Origin: Desmodesmus armatus
Taxonomy: Eukaryota; Chlorophyta; Chlorophyceae; Sphaeropleales; Scenedesmaceae
Assembly: GCA_007449985.2 (NCBI GenBank)
Contig: VIIQ02000056.1
Span: forward strand, 1 to 64,000
Reading direction: 5' to 3'
DNA: 64,000 bases
Part shown: positions 59,775 through 64,000 of the stretch, piece by piece
How the letters are laid out: each line of letters begins with the position of its first letter
Numbering within the stretch: position 1 is the stretch's first letter
Translations under genes and position numbers: made by a program
Notes under the pieces: generated by a model
The model's input: only the letters and a program-made list of their open reading frames with translations
Database searches by the model: none
Told to the model about the DNA's origin: nothing

Positions 59775-61215
59775 ATGAGGCGACAGCAGGACAGTGGTGT
59801 GCAGGCTTCAATCGTCAGGTTCGCACAGAAAGCGCAACAACCAGCAAAGTCATCATCAGGGAACAAAGACAAGAAGTCAAAGCTTGAGAACTCGACCTTG
59901 CTCCAAGTCCTGGGTGCCAGCACCACCAACAAGGCCCAACAGCAGCAGCCCAAACAGACAAAATCACGTACATCAGTAGCACCCAGCTTGCTGCACTCCG
60001 CAGTGGCTGCAGCAGCACCCGTGGCAGCCCGTCGCAGCTCACTCCGTACACAGCCGGACCCTGAAGTCAGCAGCAGCCTGCTGCAGCAGCGGCAGGGCAA
60101 GTCTGCTGCTCTAGCTTCTGCTGCAGACTCAACCTTACAGCCATGTCCCCTATGTGGCCAGCAGCTGCCTGCAGACCGGCTGCAGCAGCATGTGGATGCT
60201 GAGCTGGCAGATTTAGACAGCCTGGAGCGCTCCAGCCAGGAACAGGCCAGCCTCCAACAGCATGCTCCACCGCAGCAACAGACAACCGCGCCTGGACAGC
60301 AGCACAGGCAGGACAGCGGTAGCACATGGTGGTCCCAAGTGCCACAGCAGCAACCTCGGCAGCAGCAGCAATGGCCTGCACAGAGCTTTGCTGCTGTGCA
60401 GGAGCAGCCGCAAGCCAAGCGGCAAAAACAGTTGCAGACACACCATCAGCAGCCTGCACAGCAGCAGCCATGGCGGCAGGAACAGCAACAACAGTGGCAG
60501 CAGCAGCAGTCCAAACCGCCATGGTGGCACCATGAACAGCATCCACAGCAGCAGTTGCCTCCACAGCAGCAACAGCAGACACAGCAGCACAACCCAGGCC
60601 AGCACCAAGCGGGCTTGGCTAGGCAGCAGCACAGGAGCAGCAGCAACGGCCAAAACAGACGCACCAATCACAGCAGCAGTGGCAGCAGGCGGGCGCAGGT
60701 GAAGAGCCTCAGTGCTGCCCCCCGGCGTCCTGTGGGGCCTGATGGCCAGCCTATCACGCAGCTGGACGGCGGCTTTGACCACTGGGGCGATAGCAGCATC
60801 AACTACCTGGTGAGCACCACAGCCATTGTCCCTGTAGTCCATGTCACTTGCTGGCCTATACTTAAGACATTCAGTGATGACCACTCACAGGGGGGGGGAG
60901 GACGGAGCTGGTGATGCATGTAGAAACACAAGTCTCACTGCATGCGAATGGAGTGACATTGCTCAATGTCACTTGGCTGTGATTGATCTCTTTGAAGCGC
61001 AGCGCCGCTGCTGCGCACCTTGTTTGGATGGGTTGGTGGATGTGTCACAAAGTGAGCCTGGAAGCTCCTCGCTCTGACTCTTGGCTGGGTATGGTTATGC
61101 GGTTGTGAGTGCCGACTGTTTGCAGGGTATGACTGGACCGGAGTCAGGCGCTGGCAGCAATGCGATCCTCTGTCCTATGATAACAGTTAGGGTTCAGCAG
61201 GTCATCGACCTGTAA
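59775..61215 (+). CDS. Gln-rich protein with UBZ4-like zinc finger
   Basis: Two exons, 59775-60809 and 61126-61215, phase 0, 374 aa ending in TAA. The first in-frame ATG was chosen. Near the N-terminus, QASIVRFA (residues 10-17) resembles a PCNA-interacting box but lacks the final aromatic residue. At about residue 123, CPLCGQQLPADRLQQH has the C-x2-C-x11-H spacing of UBZ4 ubiquitin-binding fingers found in DNA-damage proteins such as RAD18, SPRTN and FAN1. The usual fourth ligand is not seen three to five residues later. The middle is Gln/His/Pro-rich low complexity; the C-terminus holds RRPVGPDGQP and FDHWGDSSINYL, which I do not recognise. A role in ubiquitin or PCNA recognition is an inference from two imperfect motifs. 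The alternative is a nuclear Gln-rich protein with an unrelated C2H2-like finger. Confidence 0.6.
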
Positions 61216-61587
61216 TCATGTGGCCTGGAACCAAAAGTTGCTGTGGCTGCTGCACCTGGTGCATGTGCAGGACGACTCCGCCATTGGCATTGACGGCAGC
61301 TTGCCATCAGCCGATGCATACTGGGAGGGAGTGGGCAGATGCGCTGTGGGCCCGCGCACCTTGCGCTGACAGCCAGCAGGTGTGACAGGCATGTCAGTAA
61401 AAGTGCATCACTCCGTGCACCAGTCAGCAGCGGCATACTTCAGGTGGTTTTGGGGAACATGCGCAGGCATTCAGATCAGGGATGCTCATAGATAGTCCTG
61501 CCATGACACGAGCGATGCCAAGCTTGTGGTGTGTCAACTGCACCAGTCTTGAGGCAGCGGTCTGACTGGTAGCTCGTGAGCTACAGG

Positions 61588-61592
61588 TGTAA
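61588..61592 (+). terminator. Poly(A) signal TGTAA for the UBZ-like gene
   Basis: TGTAA about 375 bases after the stop. Another TGTAA at 61211-61215 overlaps the stop codon itself and is less likely to be used. Confidence 0.45.
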
Positions 61593-61650
61593 CATGTACA
61601 AATTCCACTGCTGGATGCATTGATGTAGCAAGGGTGATGACAGGATGACA

Positions 61651-61655
61651 TTACA
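61651..61655 (-). terminator. Poly(A) signal TGTAA for MYND copy 4
   Basis: TTACA on the plus strand, about 505 bases beyond the copy 4 stop codon. Confidence 0.4.
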
Positions 61656-62159
61656 TGCTTGGTCCCAATAGCACATCAGCTCCGTTCTTGTGGTATTCTC
61701 CTGGTTACTGCAAAGCATGGTTGTGGCTGACCTTCACGAGGTACTTGTCATCACTTGGACTGGAGTGACTGGCTGCATAGCCGCACCAGTAGTCCACTAG
61801 TAGCCATGCACCGATTGTCCTCGGTCGATGTTTATACATGAATGCAAATGTTCACATAGTCCATGAGTCATTAAACCTGACATGTGCTACACCGTGCGGC
61901 AGGGCATGTGCTCAGCACTGGTGGCAATGATGGCTATGAAGCGAACCTAATGTAACTCCTCAATACTACTCAGTTACCACTGCGGTGCGCCACACCACTA
62001 ATCACTTGAAGGCCTCAACTCAACTGTAGGCTAGCGCATAGCCTGGTGCATTGGCGCAGCAACTCAACATGCTACAACTCCCAGCACTTCCAGTGCAAGA
62101 GATCCACAACAACGGCATTGTGGCCAGCATGCCTGGAAATGCACCGGCCTATAGGCTAG

Positions 62160-63562
62160 CTAGCTCTTCACTGGCCGTCCTGCTGGCTCTGGTGCCCCTG
62201 CCACTGCTGCTGCTGCAACAGCCTTGCAAGCTTGCTTGTGCTGCTTCCAGTGCAGTCGCTGGTGTGCAACAGAACAGTACCGCGCAACCCCACAGCCGCT
62301 GCACTTGGTCCCCTTGCCCCCTGCCAGCTGCAGCTCAGAGGGCTTGTCAAGGCAGCAGCAGCTGGGCTCGTTGCAGCAGTGCTTGGTGGGCAGGGCAGCA
62401 CACAGCAAGCTGCCGACATCCATCAGTGCCTGCGGCAGCTGCCGGCCCTGCTCACTGCCCAGCACCTGCCGCCAGATGCGCATGTTGGTGCTGTCACTGA
62501 GCTGCTCTGAGGTTGCTGTGCCGGACACACCCCCAGCAGCGTTGCTAGTGCGTGCTGCCTGCTCTAGCTCTTTGGCCTGCTGTGCTGCAGCAGCCAGCCT
62601 GTCTACCAGTGCTAGGTATGTGTCGCTGACTGCCTTCGCAAGAGCAGGCACATGCAGCATCACCCGCACCCCACTGCGGCTGATAACCGACGTCGACGCT
62701 GTTGCCATGTGCTGATGGACAAGGTATGCACACCTTCGTGCATCACTGTCGAGCGAGGAGAGCATGAGGTTTGCTGATGAGGGTACAGACAGGAGCCCCA
62801 CTGTGAACGTGCTGCCGCTCAGCAGGCTGTCTGAGATTGGTGCTGCACCTGCTGGCACTGCCTGCAGTGCTGCTCCTGCAGTGTACAGGACCCTGCCAAA
62901 CAGCAGCAGCCATGTGCTGGGAGGTGTGGTAAGTGTGCGCTCAGCTGGTTGCTGCTGTCCTGCACCAGAGGCTGCCTCGGGCTGTGGGCTGGTCACCATG
63001 CTGGATGCTGTGTCTGTGGCTGAAGGCTCTGAGTGAGTGGTGTCAACTGAGCGGGCTGTGGTGCTGCTGCTGGAGGGTGATGCGGAAGAGTTGCTGCTGC
63101 CACTCAGCCCAGCCTGCGCCCCTGCACTGCTGCTGTTGCAGAGAGTGACCAGCTCGGCGGCCAGGAAACCAGCCATGCTTGCTGCGACCACCATCCTTAC
63201 CGCTCCATGTGGGTTGCGCTGGCAGCTGTGCTGCAGCTGCTTTGTGCACGACAGCAACAGCGACAGGAGTGCCGGGCTCTTACTGCTGTCTGATGCGTGC
63301 TGCAGCAGGTTGGTGCTGTCTTCAAGCTGCGGTAGTTTCCTGCCACCGTCAGGCTGTGGGTCTGTGTCAAAGATGTTTCCCATTGCCTTTAGGATGTGGC
63401 AGGCAAACTTCAGCCCTGTGCTGTCCTCGCCTGGCGCAGTGGATGCGTCCCAGTTGTGGCGCACTGCTGCCTCCAGAGACATGATGCTGGCTGAGGGGCT
63501 ACTGAAGAGGGCTAGGGGAGGGCGGCCGCCCTCGGGCAGCGTGGAGCAACCAAGCAGGTAAG
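62160..63562 (-). CDS. MYND-finger array protein, copy 4, last exon only
   Basis: This is the exon 3 homologue of the array genes, in the opposite orientation to copies 1-3. The acceptor CTGCAG/CTTACC at 63563-63562 is in phase 1, as in the other copies, and the reading is uninterrupted to the stop. Family landmarks: FSSPSASIMSLEAAVRHNWD, SKSPALLSLLLSCTKQLQHS, a Ser-rich linker, LFGRVLYTAGAALQAV, IWRQVLGSEQGRQLPQALMD and the MYND finger KCSGCGVARYCSVAHQ with HKQAC. The middle (around IAVARR in copies 1 and 3) is diverged. Exons 1 and 2 should lie to the right of the window. Confidence 0.85.
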
Positions 63563-64000
63563 CTGCAGGCAGCAGGAAACAACAGGAAAGAAAAGGCAAC
63601 AACAGGCAGCATGTTTGTCCATGCAACGACAACTTTGAGCAGCAACAGGTTCAAGCCTGACCCTGGGCACTGCCTGGCCTTGCACCTCAGTGGATGAAAG
63701 GCTGATGAGGAGCAGAAGAAGCAGTCATGCAGGGAAATTGCATGTTGCCGGGCTGGATGAATTGCCCCAGATGCATCATATACAAAGCATGCATGAGCTG
63801 ACACATGCATGTGACCAGCTAGCGTGATAGCTGTTTGTGATGCTGCATGCTTTTGGACCAGCCAGTGCGGCACTTTGCTCGATGCACAATTGCCAGAAGT
63901 TGCTTGGCAGCTCAGCAGCAGCCACTGCCTTGGTGTGGGATGCACATGCGGCTGCCCTGCGCTCTGGTGCTTTTGACTGAAGCTGACTTTACGTGATCAT
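63563..64000 (-). other. Intron of MYND copy 4 reaching the window edge
   Basis: The stretch upstream of the copy 4 acceptor contains no match to the conserved exon 2 end (WYRSCVEL...LLHMRA), so exon 2 begins beyond 64000. The intron is therefore at least 438 bases, in the range of the same intron in the other copies (339, 399 and 594 bases). Confidence 0.65.

Larger units (their letters stand above)
61216..62159. other. Convergent 3' flank between the UBZ-like gene and MYND copy 4
   Basis: Two genes end here head-on. No coding structure. The poly(A) signals of the two strands lie about 60 bases apart and overlap in direction, so the transcripts may overlap. Confidence 0.5.

Noticed and set aside
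35436..61215. A ubiquitin-related gene cluster acting as one system
   Set aside because: The genes are ordinary dispersed eukaryotic housekeeping genes with separate promoters; proximity alone is not evidence of joint function in a nuclear genome.

Overview
This window looks like nuclear DNA of a green alga (Chlorophyta, probably Chlorophyceae; an order such as Sphaeropleales is only a guess). The genes are densely split by short GT-AG introns with GTGAGT-type donors and CTGCAG acceptors. Proteins are rich in Gln/Ala/Ser runs, and TGTAA, the usual chlorophyte poly(A) signal, lies downstream of several genes. There are no operons or ribosome-binding sites. All exon models were built by eye from splice phase and paralogue or family similarity; no search was run.

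Left third (1-28 kb), lineage-specific and mobile DNA. A retrotransposon Gag-protease polyprotein runs off the left edge (minus). Three tandem plus-strand copies of a three-exon MYND-finger gene family follow (4.8-8.5, 9.5-14.0 and 23.9-27.8 kb). Between copies 2 and 3 lie a multi-exon gene for a CUB-like type I membrane protein and a small MYND relic. A fourth MYND family member enters from the right edge on the minus strand. Copies 1 and 2 and the CUB gene carry frame lesions.

Middle (28-34.8 kb). A (TAC)n microsatellite and three decayed ~325-bp tandem repeats precede a six-exon MIT-AAA ATPase gene (VPS4/spastin/katanin type) and a four-exon CoA-binding (YccU-like) protein gene, both minus.

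Conserved housekeeping block (35.4-61.2 kb). It holds a seven-exon rhomboid protease, an 18-exon UFD2/UBE4-type U-box ubiquitin ligase of about 1000 aa, a head-to-head seven-exon TcdA/Tcd1-like tRNA t6A dehydratase, an unrecognised small membrane protein, and a nine-exon protein combining a membrane anchor, MYND finger, TPR-like repeats and RING-H2. A divergently transcribed Gln-rich protein with a UBZ4-like zinc finger follows. In the fully resolved genes the exon phases close exactly to a stop.

Several products concern ubiquitin (UFD2, RING, UBZ-like) or AAA remodelling, but in an algal nuclear genome this proximity is not evidence of a shared pathway. The most distinctive items are the MYND array with a gene-conversion-like patch, the MYND-TPR-RING architecture, the CUB-like receptor-like gene and a 56-bp perfect palindrome inside an intron.
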